Assembly: GCA_001566295.1 (NCBI GenBank)
Contig: KQ964247.1
Span: 62,001-126,000, forward strand
Reading direction: 5' to 3'
Length of the DNA: 64,000 bases
Source: Microdochium bolleyi
Lineage: Eukaryota; Ascomycota; Sordariomycetes; Xylariales; Microdochiaceae
This document shows, one piece after another, positions 22,333 through 32,029 of this stretch. The first letter of the stretch is position 1, and each line of letters opens with the position of its first letter. The notes under the pieces are model-generated. The model searched no databases. It was not told the origin of the DNA and saw nothing but the letters and a program-made list of their open reading frames with translations. The translations under genes and the position numbers were made by a program.

Positions 22333-23490
22333 CTACAATTCCGTGATGGTATATACCAACTTCTCCCCGCTGACCGGCCTCATCCATTCCTCATCTCTAT
22401 CATGCGAGCGATCCTCCATCGTACCGCCACCCAGTAGGACGAATCCATCCCGCGGAATCTCCTCGAGCCCACCCGGCATTGAACGTACAGGATTGGGTAC
22501 CAGCGGTTGATGTTTAGACAGCCAACTGTAGAAGGCAGCGGCGAAAGCCCGGGCATGAGTTGAGGCTGGGAGGGTCATGCCACGGTAATGAACCTCGACT
22601 CCAAATGCCTCCCAAACAGCGCCGTAGATTGGATTGCCCATTACATGCTCGCTATCAAAGGCACCACCTTCCACCGAACGAACAACTGCAATCTTACCGC
22701 CGTCCCGAAGCAGGCTGCTCGTCAAACGGACAGTCTGCCCCTCTGCGATACAGTCATAGACAAAATCCACCCCTTTCCCGGCAGTCATGGAGCGGATTTG
22801 CTCAGGCCAGTCTGGCTCTTTGTAGTCGAGCACTGCATGATAACTGTATGGGGCGCTTCCAAGCATCGGAAAGTGAGCTCGACTCGATGTGCCAATGAGG
22901 TGGACCTTGTGACGCTGCGAGGCGGCAGCATGGTGAATCAATTGGGCTGCGTACATGCCTACAGACGTAGAAGCGCCATAGACTAGGACATACAACGGCT
23001 GTCCCTCGGTTGATTGTCGTTGTACCAAGTCTCGAGTCGTCTGACGATCTGGCTCTGCGTATGGAAATGGCGATGGTAGTTGCAGGCGGTAGAAGAGACC
23101 CTGGGCAGCCGTCAGGGCACACAAAGACACGGTCGATGCAGCCTTCATGCTCATAGTGTCTGGCACTTTCCAGAGCAGGTCTGGTGGACAAACGAGATAC
23201 TCGGCGAATGCTCCTGGGCGATTGTTCACGCTGCTGGCACCCTGGAGAAATCCTGCGACTCTAGTACCTCGCAATAGATGGCTCACATTGCTTTCGAGAA
23301 TGATACCAGCCCAGTCGCTGCCTACTGTGCGGCCAGTGCTGCCGAGGGGTTCCGCGACGTAGAGTGAGTCCACGAGATTCAGGGCCACGCACTGCACGCG
23401 CACCAGGACCTCATTTTCCGCAGGAACCGGTTTTGGGACGCGCCGAACTGAAGCGGTCCTGCGCTCGGCGTCTAAAATGAGCGCTTGCAT
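22333..23490 (-). CDS. Zinc-type alcohol dehydrogenase-like / trans-enoyl reductase
   Basis: Intronless 385-aa member of the medium-chain dehydrogenase superfamily, closest in layout to the stand-alone enoyl reductases that work in trans with fungal PKS or PKS-NRPS enzymes (LovC type). It has a GroES-like N-terminal fold (VLVRVQCVALNLVDSLY), then VGSDWAGII and PGAFAEYLV. The NADP(H) site is YVLVYGASTSVGMYAAQ, followed by GVDFVYDCI. The Cys/His zinc ligands of true alcohol dehydrogenases are not visible, consistent with a zinc-independent reductase. No polyketide synthase lies in the window, so if it is a trans-ER its partner is elsewhere. It may instead be a quinone or enone reductase in detoxification. 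The adjacent Zn2Cys6 regulator is transcribed in the same direction. Confidence 0.82.
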   Translation of the reverse strand: MQALILDAERRTASVRRVPKPVPAENEVLVRVQCVALNLVDSLYVAEPLGSTGRTVGSDWAGIILESNVSHLLRGTRVAGFLQGASSVNNRPGAFAEYLVCPPDLLWKVPDTMSMKAASTVSLCALTAAQGLFYRLQLPSPFPYAEPDRQTTRDLVQRQSTEGQPLYVLVYGASTSVGMYAAQLIHHAAASQRHKVHLIGTSSRAHFPMLGSAPYSYHAVLDYKEPDWPEQIRSMTAGKGVDFVYDCIAEGQTVRLTSSLLRDGGKIAVVRSVEGGAFDSEHVMGNPIYGAVWEAFGVEVHYRGMTLPASTHARAFAAAFYSWLSKHQPLVPNPVRSMPGGLEEIPRDGFVLLGGGTMEDRSHDRDEEWMRPVSGEKLVYTITEL

Positions 23491-24022
23491 AGTCGTAGCC
23501 GTAACTCAGGGAGTAGTCGTTGTACTGCGTGAATTGAGATTGCGAATCAAGGTCTGAGACTGAAAGAGAACCTTTACTCTAGTCGTCTCCCCTCGACTCC
23601 GATGCCGCTTGTCTAACTGCTGACAAACATCGCTACTTGTGAGGGGTCAATCTGTACCTGTTCCACCTGAATGAAGCTAGACCCCAAAGTGGCAATTCGT
23701 AAATGCGCCCGAGCTCTGATCAGGGAAAATGAATAAGCCATCATCCCAGTCTTTGGCTCGATGCGCTGCACGTACCTCGCGGAACACGTAACAGCCGAAG
23801 CGGGGTGAGCCCGCATATACGGATCACTGAATCAAGGTAGTCAGTTAGGGACTATTACAAGCAAGTGAGATTGGACTCCGCCCTGTTCAAGAATGGGTTC
23901 AGCTTTGAGGGGTGCACCCGAGGAAGTTGATAATGGCGGTCATCAGTTTCATGCCTGGAGTACAACGACCATGTTGCGGTGCTCGTTATCTCTACTCAAC
24001 AAACTATCGATACTGCAAGCGC
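23491..24022. other. Intergenic
   Basis: Separates the enoyl-reductase-like gene from the 3' end of the Zn2Cys6 regulator upstream on the same strand. No supportable feature. Confidence 0.55.
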
Positions 24023-25780
24023 TCACCAGCTGATGATATCTTGTACCATGACCCATCTTCCCTCTCGGAGTCTCAACGCTCCAGCGGTCATTTTGTCCTC
24101 GTGTTCATGAAACACGATGAAACGCTGACGTGTCGTCGCCCAGGCTTCTGCTGCGTTCGAAAATAGGAGGTCATATTCAGCCTCGAGCTCTCGACCCCAT
24201 TTGACAAGAGCAAGCGCAGCACGGTTGTCCCAAAGTCCATCTGTCTGCTCGAGGGTGCCTAGCAGTCTTTCCGCATCTGCACGTAACAAGGAGTTGCGAC
24301 ACTTGTACCCGGCCACTGCAGCAATCAACGGTATCGGAGGTCAGAACTTGCTTCCGCGCCGAATGAGCCCGCCGGACGACTAACGAAATAATGCAAAGAC
24401 CGGGCTGCATATCGTGAAGGGTGTCGTCTTTCTCACGTCTGTCCTCGGCAGCTGTTCTGCCAGCAGCACGATCTCTTCGAAGTATGCGGTCACTGCCACG
24501 AGGTTTTCGTAGTCGGTACACTGCGACGCTTTCACGCTCGTGAAGGCCACAATCCACTGCAATCGGAGCATCAACGCATGCGAAAAGCTCTCGGGGTCGT
24601 CGTCCCGTAGCATGCGCGCCTTCTGCAGGGTACCCGCAGAACTGGCGTCCCATGCATGGAGAAGTTTCATTAGAAGAACTCGCTGTTCCCGCCAGGTTGC
24701 GTCTTTGGCAATCCCTGAGATGTCGCCTCTGTAGGCGCGGGTCGCTTCAAGGAGACTCTTGTAGATTGCGTCCAACCATCTTGCAGCGTCTGCGAGGTTA
24801 TTGAAGGGCCCTGTTATCCGAGTCATGGCGGAAATCGGCTGTTGGGGTGAACTTGGGGTGGACTGCCACAAAGACTGCTGGTGCAAGGCGAGTTGGGAAT
24901 GGGAGATCATGGTCAGCCGCTGGAAGATCTGCAGGATAAATCCATCGACCGTTGAAGGATCCGGCGAAGGTGCATGGGTAGTGCAATTTGCCTGCGGATG
25001 CACGGAGCGAAGGAACTGCTGAAGTATTCGAAGGCCGTGAAAAATATGGTTATGTACTGCGGGACGGTTGCCGTCGAGAATGTCGAAGCAGATGAACAGG
25101 ATGCAGCATAGGAGGACTGTGCGTATCGTCGTCTTGTCCAGTGGGGAGCTGACGACTTTGCGTAACGCAGCAGCATATCTGTGAATAGCCTCGCCGTAAG
25201 ATGGCGTGCCGACAGCACTACTGCCAAGCACTCCGGTGGGCCTATCGTCTAGGGCCACCCTCAGACATCCAATAGCTAACGTCGCCTCTCGGATGGCTGG
25301 ATCCGTGAAACTGAGCTGGGTGATGGCGTTTGAACACAGCTCTGATAGACCGTCGCCGCAGATGACCTTGCTGAACCGGACCCAAGTCTCGAAATATCTT
25401 TGCTCGCGGTCCGACGTGAAGATGCATCGGTCGAGGGGGCGAAAGGACATCTGTGTGGTCGAGTTTGTCCTCGCACTAATCTGGCTTGCGATGAGTTGCG
25501 ACTGAGACTCGGCGTCGGCTGTCTGATAGCCCTCACAGCAACCGTGCCGCATCAAGCATTTCCTGCAGTGCGGCCTCTCCTCATCACACCTCGTGTGCCT
25601 CTTTCTGTACCCTGATGAGCACAACTGGGCATATCTGGTATGGCCAAGCGGACGACTTACTTGCCTGATGGCCGGGCCAATTAGCAAAAGTGGTGTGGTG
25701 GGATCAGCTGGAGGCTGCCAATGTCGGTACCTACAGGTGATGCATCCAGTGCGTGCTTTTGGCGCGCTTTTCCGGGACAT
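24023..25780 (-). CDS. Zn2Cys6 fungal transcription factor
   Basis: Nuclear DNA-binding regulator. Model: 25780-25731, 25604-24385 and 24315-24023, 1563 nt (520 aa). The first intron (126 nt) splits the zinc cluster. Spliced, the cluster reads TGCITCRKRHTRCDEERPHC, then RKC and MRHGCCEGY, giving the canonical C-x2-C-x6-C spacing. Unspliced, the intron stays open and would insert 42 residues into the zinc finger. The middle region (FETWVRFSKVICGD, then AIREATLAIGCLRVALDD) matches the fungal-specific regulator domain found with this finger type. The second intron (24316-24384, GTTAGT donor, CTGCAG acceptor) restores the frame into AGYKCRNSLLRADAERLL, the conserved C-terminal helix pair. In-frame ATGs at 25897 and 26026 are possible earlier starts; 25780 was chosen because fungal factors usually begin just before the finger. 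Its targets may include the flanking dehydrogenase or cyanamide hydratase, by proximity only. Confidence 0.85.
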
Positions 25781-26540
25781 TCTCGAGGACGGATCGATCC
25801 GGAACTTGTTGATCATGTTCTTCAGGTCAGATGGCTGGGAACAGGCATTGCGCTCACAACGTCGTTGCGGCGCGGCGCTATCGGTGCTGCCAGACATGTG
25901 GGATATCTGATCGCATCGATTTCGATTGAGTCGGGGTCGTGGCAGGGGTTGTCGTGATGTGCGTGCCGGCGTGTCTTCTGGGGAGAGCCGGGTGCCAAAG
26001 CCGGGAACCTCCCCGTCATGACTCATCCACCCACCGAGCAGTGAGGCTGGGCTTGGCTTTGCGTGACGCCATCGACTTGGCCAATCACACTACTTGTTCT
26101 CTCAGACAAGCTTCTGGTCCGTGGATTGCTGCCAGCCTTGGAGAAAGGGGAGTTGCCTGCCATGTGCGACCATGCCAGATGGGGCAATTCGTAAATGCGC
26201 CCCACACGAGTTGTCTTGCAAGTCCCACTGGGGATCCGGAAGCCATACTTTATCAGCGTCAAGCTTGTACCATTGGCTGAAGCTTGAACAGTACGTCTAC
26301 GCACATGGTCATGGGGTCGTGACGAGAAGTTGCGCTCATGGTTGCGTAATCGGATATCACGGAACGGTCTCGGAGCAGGTCGGCCAGGGTGTCGCAAGAC
26401 ACTAACACTTCTCGAGGCCGTTGCATGTCTACTTAAAGCTCTGTGTGTCCCGAAGACAGGCCGAGACTTGCCTCGTGCGTCGACCACCTCGAAACAAACT
26501 CTTCATTCTTTGTCTCCCTTCGACAACAACCACGAAAACC
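25781..26540. promoter_or_regulatory. Divergent promoter region, regulator / cyanamide hydratase
   Basis: About 760 bases between the starts of the Zn2Cys6 gene (-) and the cyanamide hydratase gene (+). No TATA box is obvious. If the regulator starts upstream at 26026, the shared region shrinks to about 515 bases. The arrangement allows co-regulation, but no binding site was recognised. Confidence 0.4.
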
Positions 26541-27329
26541 ATGTCTGCAAAGTCAACAACACCCGCAGCCACGACACAAGAGATCGCGCAGCATGGCTGG
26601 ACAGCCATCGCCGTCGACAGCGAAGCCATCTTCAACGGCAAGGACTATCTGCACAAGCCAGAGCCTGTGACCATGGACAGCATGCCCTTCCCGCACGACG
26701 ACCCCATCGTCCACAAGATATACCAACACGTCAAGGCCAAGCTTCCGACATTGGTGTTCAACCACTCGATGCGGGTCTACCACTTTAGTATTGTCATTCT
26801 GAGACACCAGTTCCCCGAGTTCGCTGAGGACCTGTCACGCAGCACCATCGCCTTGGCAGCGCTCCTTCACGACATAGGCACCGTCGACGAGTTCATCGAG
26901 TCGACTCTGCTGTCCTTCGAGTGGTGGGGAGGCTACTACAGCCTACGGCTTCTGGAGCAGCATGGGGCGAGCTCGCAGCAGGCCGAGGCAGTAGCCGAAG
27001 CCATCATCAGGCATCAGGACATTGGCTCTGAAGGGACCATCACGTTCCTTGGCCAGCTGCTCCAGCTCTCCACCATTTACGACAACATGGGGTTACGACC
27101 TCAGCTGGTCGACCACGCCACGCGGAGCGCAATTGTGGCAGCCTTCCCACGCACTACCGCCGGCATAGATGGGCGCCAAGAGACGTGGAGTGGCTGCTTC
27201 GCCGCCACGATTCGAAAGGAGAATGGCCTGAAACCATGGGCGCACACTACCCATCTGGGCGAGACCGCCTTCCCCGAAGGCGTACTAGCGAATGGAAAGC
27301 AGGGCTTGATGAGCGAGTTTGAAAAGTAG
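26541..27329 (+). CDS. Cyanamide hydratase (HD-domain, DDI2-like)
   Basis: Zn-dependent HD-domain enzyme of the fungal cyanamide hydratase/DDI family, which converts cyanamide to urea; intronless, 262 aa, the family's usual size. The HD metal site is complete: NHSMRVYHFS (His), ALLHDIGTVDEF (His-Asp), AIIRHQDIG (His) and STIYDNMG (Asp). The GWTAIAVDSEAIF N-terminus and TMDSMPFPHDDPIV segment also match this family rather than signalling HD phosphohydrolases. Cytosolic; no signal peptide. The start at 26541 is preceded by AAAACC, a good fungal start context. The role could be detoxification of cyanamide or of related nitriles or isonitriles. It stands divergent to a Zn2Cys6 regulator. Confidence 0.88.
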   Translation: MSAKSTTPAATTQEIAQHGWTAIAVDSEAIFNGKDYLHKPEPVTMDSMPFPHDDPIVHKIYQHVKAKLPTLVFNHSMRVYHFSIVILRHQFPEFAEDLSRSTIALAALLHDIGTVDEFIESTLLSFEWWGGYYSLRLLEQHGASSQQAEAVAEAIIRHQDIGSEGTITFLGQLLQLSTIYDNMGLRPQLVDHATRSAIVAAFPRTTAGIDGRQETWSGCFAATIRKENGLKPWAHTTHLGETAFPEGVLANGKQGLMSEFEK

Positions 27330-29063
27330 AGCAATGGGTTGCCGGGGCCGTCAGGTCTTTTTGACATCCTGTATCTTAGCTGGTTTGGCCTGATACACAT
27401 CAACGATAGTGAACTCTCAAATTCAAATGGCAGCGACAAAGAAGGTGATCTGGGGAGCAACGTGGAGCTCTCTAAGGGAAGAATTCCCGACTCAAGCCAG
27501 CTCGACAGCTTTCTTCAGGCCTTGTCGATGCTGAGCGTGTCCATTTCAAGACGGAAATGCTGGCATCTCTAACCGGCATCTTACACTCACTCCAGATCGC
27601 CAAGCCCGTTATCCCTCCCGACGTGGATAGGTCCTACTGGTGCTTGTCGGCCAGGGGCTGCTCCCCATGCGTGCGCGTCTAGTCAGAGCACCGTGGATCG
27701 CCGTGAATTGGAGATGAGTGGATGTTTTGACTGTGTCGCTTCCGTGGCAGGCAGAACGCACTGCACTTATAAGTATGCCTCTTCCACCAGGGAGGGGGAG
27801 TTTGGCTTTGTGCAGGAGCGAGAGAAGAGATCGTACTTCTCAGCGTGTTAAAAGGTGTTAGACGTGATGGAATAAGTAGAGGATCGCAAAGGTTTGGCGT
27901 GCGAGGAAAGCGAAGCTGCCGCATCAGCCAGGCAATGAGACAATGATCTCGTTGAGCTTCCTGACTATAAAGATCGGGCCAACAAGAATCATCGCGCCCG
28001 AAATCTCAATATGTCTTCGACAGTACAGCCTCACGGGCTCCTCTGGATCGACAATCATGCTGACCTAGAAATCGTCAGAAAACAGCTGGTAGACTTGCGT
28101 ACCTGTTGACCCTTAGATGATAACCAGGAACTCGGCTGCAACAGTGGAGAGATATTATGCTATTCCGGGGACAGCGTCAACCCTCCATGCCTGATGCATC
28201 ATGTGGCCCTTTGGGCTGCATGCCTTCTGAGTCGGTTTAGCGAGAACCTTTGGCCGATCACATGAGTGGTGGATAATTGAGGCGAAGAGCAGTCTTTGCA
28301 GCACTGCGGCCCGCGGCTGGGCTCAGCTGCCCAGTTGGGTGGTGAGGAGGCTCTGCCTCCGTTGTTTCTCTGATTGACAAGATCAGGTCGAAATCCGCAC
28401 GACTTGAACGGCACTTGCCGGCTACTGCGATGAGACAACGCCTGTTATCAACATGACATTCTGCTGTCGTCTCGTTTCTGGCAATGCTCATGTCATCCTT
28501 GCGAATTGGTGAAGTCGCCACTAAGCTTCTGGCGCAGTGCCACGCAGTACCACACGGATTAGGCACGACTTCGCGTAGTTGTTCCATGGCGATGTCCGAA
28601 TTGGGTAATGCGGAGGTTACACAGCGCGATGTCGTGCATGGCACATGGCACATGGCACCGCTGAAATTTAATAGACCTCTGCAAGCCACATCCAAGACTG
28701 CGCAAGGGTGCGGCTCCAGGTGCAGATCATGCCACGAATCACATCTCACGTATCGATTGCTTGAACGTGCCCGCCGTTTTGAATCACAAGATGAACTGTA
28801 ATAGATTGGAGCATCTTGCATTCATCACGATTTGCGGGACTTTGTAGTTCCGCTCGGAGACGCTTCCGTGATTCAGCACCAACGATATGGCACGCGCTCT
28901 GTTTGCAGACCAGGTCATAAAATGCTACTTATAGGCTTGACATATCTCTCCTTGTTGTGCTTGATTCACGGTGATCTCACAGTGCAATGCAATAGTCTAG
29001 TGTTCAGCCCAACACTCGTGCCTCTTTCCTCGTCACTATCGTCCCACCGATCCGAAAACGACC
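27330..29063. other. Intergenic, LPMO upstream region
   Basis: About 1.7 kb. The 187-codon minus-strand frame at 28258-28821 has scattered Cys and Arg and no domain resemblance; not called. The pyrimidine-rich stretch just before 29064 fits the LPMO 5' UTR. Confidence 0.5.
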
Positions 29064-29896
29064 ATGCATTTTACTGCTGGGGGAGCTGTTGCTGTGGCTG
29101 CTGCCAGTCTCTTCGGCGCCGTTCAAGGCCACGGCTTTGTCAATGGCGCCAAGGTCAATGGCGTGTGGACCGCTGGCTCTGACCCCCTCTGGTGGTATGC
29201 ACAGCAGAACAACCAGCCCCTTCCTGTAACGGCTGGCTGGAGGGCTCTCAACCAGGACATTGGGTTCGTTGAGCCGGCCAACATGGGAACGCTCGATATC
29301 GCCTGCCACAAGTCGGCCAAGACAAACACTGGTTACATCAGCGTCAACGCTGGCAGCACCATTACTCTCTTCTGGAACACCTGGCCCGAGGGTCACAGGG
29401 GCCCAATCATCAACTACCTGGCCCCAGTCTCGGGTACATGATCCTGTCTCCTTTACACACTGGCCACTTTCCACTTACTAACGCACTGCAACCTGGTGCA
29501 GACTTCGCTTCCGCCACTACCAGCAGCCTCAGCTTCACCAAGATCGCGCAAGGCGGTCTCATCACCGGCGGTAGTAACAGCCGATGGGTCACCGACACCA
29601 TGATCGCCAGCAACTTCAGCGCCCCTGTCACAATCCCCGCCAAGCTCAAGCCAGGCAACTACGTGCTCCGCCACGAGATCATTGCCCTGCACGCCGGCGG
29701 CTCAGATAATGGCGCCCAAATGTACCCCCAGTGCCTCAACATCAAGGTCAGCGGCAGTGGCTCCGTCTCCCTCCCCAGCGGCACCCCGGCCACGCAGCTG
29801 TACAAGCGCAACGATCCAGGCATCATCTTCAACCTGTACCGGGATCTCACGAGCTATCCCATTCCCGGCCCGGCCGTGTGGACTGGCGCCAACTAA
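29064..29896 (+). CDS. AA9 lytic polysaccharide monooxygenase
   Basis: Secreted copper enzyme that oxidatively cleaves cellulose or related beta-glucans. Exons 29064-29433 and 29502-29896, 765 nt (254 aa); the 68-nt intron has a textbook TTACTAAC branch site. The signal peptide ends at VQG, making His23 the mature N-terminal residue, as the histidine brace requires. The second copper His is His111 in EGHRGPIINYL. The second-sphere His187 (ALHAGG), Gln196 and axial Tyr198 (QMYPQC) are all present. Cys81 and Cys200 could form the usual disulfide. No carbohydrate-binding module follows the catalytic domain, so it is a single-domain AA9. The C1/C4 regioselectivity cannot be told by eye. It fits a plant-biomass-degrading lifestyle. 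Confidence 0.92.
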
Positions 29897-30189
29897 AGGA
29901 TAAACGATAGCGATTGAGTCGTCAGGTGGACCATTCGTCGGCTGGGATCCGGTGAAACGCGGCGGAAGTCAAGCCACTCTCACATTTCCCTGCGGTAATT
30001 TCGACAACCTGCGGGACTATGCCTCCGTAGAAGACCTCTAGCATGCGATCCTTACATTTTCCAAATGCGCATTATCATGCATGCTTTTACAGTATATATC
30101 TTGTGGATACTTGTCTGATAATGATTGCCGTCCCTATTCCAAAAGGCTTCGTGAAATGTGCACACGGTTGTAGCCTAGTCACCGGTCAT

Positions 30190-32029
30190 CTAACGGGCGT
30201 CCGTATACCCATCACCACTCCGTGCCTCAGCACCAACATCCGCGTTGACACCAGTCTCCGCAACAGCAGCCTCAGCGGCCGCCCCATCGACAGCGGGCTT
30301 CCCTGTCTCAGCACCCGCGCCGACAAAGTCGAGCGCCTCGAACTTCATCAGCGCGGCACAGCCGAGCGACAGCAACCCAGCCGCGAAGACGATCCAGAAC
30401 AGCCGCACAATCACGGCCGTCACGGCCGCGACGACGTCAGCAGCCAGGGCCGGGTCAATCTGACCCGCACGGACGATCAGATCCGAGCTCACACCTGTCA
30501 GCAGCTCGAGGTACTCATGGTCGCTGAACGTCGCGCCCCCGCCGCCGCGCTCGACGGCGTCCTGGACAAAGCTGCGGCCAACATTCTGGAACACGGCGCC
30601 CGCGATGGAGAGCGACACGGCGACGGCGCCGAGCTGGGAGAGGTTGTACATCATGGCGACGTCGAACTGCATGCTCTTGGGCAGCAGGACCGACGCGACG
30701 GGCATCCCGAGCGACCATACGAGGCCGCAGCCCAGGCCGATGAGGGCCTCGAAGCCGAGCACGCTAGACTCCGGCGTGTCGGGCCTAACAAGCTGCCATA
30801 GGCCGCTGCCGAGGAGCAGCAGGACGGCACCTGTAACGAAGAAGACCATGTAGTATCGGACTTTGGGCAGGGCGCCACCCGCGACAAAGATCATGATGAT
30901 AAAGGTTCCGATGAACGGCAGGAGACGGACGGCGGCGGCGACGGGATTCTCGCCGCGGGTGAAGGCAAAGTAGAGAGGCGTGTAGTAGAGGGTCACGCCG
31001 TAGGCCATGGCGGCGCAGACGTTGCAGATGGTGACGAGCAGGACGGACGGGCTCGTGGTGAAGGCGGCGATGGGCAGGATGCGGCGGTCCGGGGCGGTGC
31101 CGATGCTGAAGGTCTGCTGGAGGATGTACGCGACGAGCACGACGCCAAAGACGACATAGATGGCGGTGGCCGAGCCGGAGCCCCAGGGCCACGTCGAGCC
31201 GCCGCCGATGGTGGCGAACCCGAGCAGGACGAGGGTGGCCATGTGCAGGACGCAGCCGAGCCAGTCGACCTCGCGCAGCCTCGTCGCTTTCGACTTGGAG
31301 CTCGGCACCCTGAAGCGCGGATAGGTGACAATGTTGATGGCGAGGGCAACGGCGCCCATCACGATGACAATGTAGAAGGCCCAGCGCCATGTCGCCTGCA
31401 GGTTCTCGGTGAAGCCGCCTCCGATCAGGGGCCCGGTGAGGAGGCCAATAGCGAAGCAGGCGCCGACCATGGCCTGGACGAGGCCCAGCTCGGCGGGCAG
31501 GGCAAAGATGACGTTGTACGTCAGGATCAGCTGGTACGAGAGCGCGCCGCCGACACCTAGCATGGCTCGTCCGACGATGATGGCCTCCATGCTCGGGGCG
31601 GCGCCTGTGAGCGCGGCAGAAGCCATGACGAGAACCACGGCAAGGATGGTCATGGTCTTGAGCTCGAAGATGTGCGTCAGCTGGCGGAAGAGCGGGATGC
31701 AGGCCGCGTTGACGAGCGAGTACGCAAGCGACACCCACGGCAGCAGCTCGACGCGCCCAAAGGCCTTGTAGATGGCGACCTGTGTGTTGGCGACGTTGGA
31801 CACATCGTAGCCTGGGATACGGGTACTGATATTAGCACAAGCCAGGCCAAGATCAGGAGACAGTGGTGAACAAACCATTGATAAAGGACAGAAGACACCC
31901 TGCAACAAGCATCAGCCTCCACTTGACCGGCGGTAGACCCTCTCGAGGATGGCCTGAGGGGATGAAGACAGCAGCCTTGGCTGCCTTTGGAGCCTTCTCT
32001 GGCTTGATGTTCTTCTTGTTGGAAACCAT
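30190..32029 (-). CDS. MFS transporter, DHA2 (TRI12/siderophore-like) family
   Basis: Predicted 14-helix proton antiporter at the plasma membrane. Exons 32029-31876 and 31811-30190, 1776 nt (591 aa). The first exon adds a Lys/Ala-rich cytoplasmic tail and helix 1 (WRLMLVAGCLLSFING). The intron junction completes ING-YDVSNVANTQVAIY, the characteristic motif after helix 1 in this family. Further motifs: AACIPLFRQLTHIFELKTMT, the helix 4-5 antiporter region AMLGVGGALSYQLIL and GLLTGPLIGGGF. Then come ten more hydrophobic segments, and a C-terminal Ala/Glu-rich cytoplasmic tail ending GYTDAR. Related members export trichothecenes or move siderophores. This one has no matching biosynthetic genes nearby, so its substrate is unknown. 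Confidence 0.88.

Noticed and set aside
28258..28821. 187-codon minus-strand frame upstream of the LPMO
   Set aside because: No family resemblance and scattered rare-type composition; treated as noncoding.
22333..32029. Complete secondary-metabolite cluster
   Set aside because: A reductase, regulator and two transporters are present, but no PKS, NRPS, terpene synthase or DMAT gene lies in the window.
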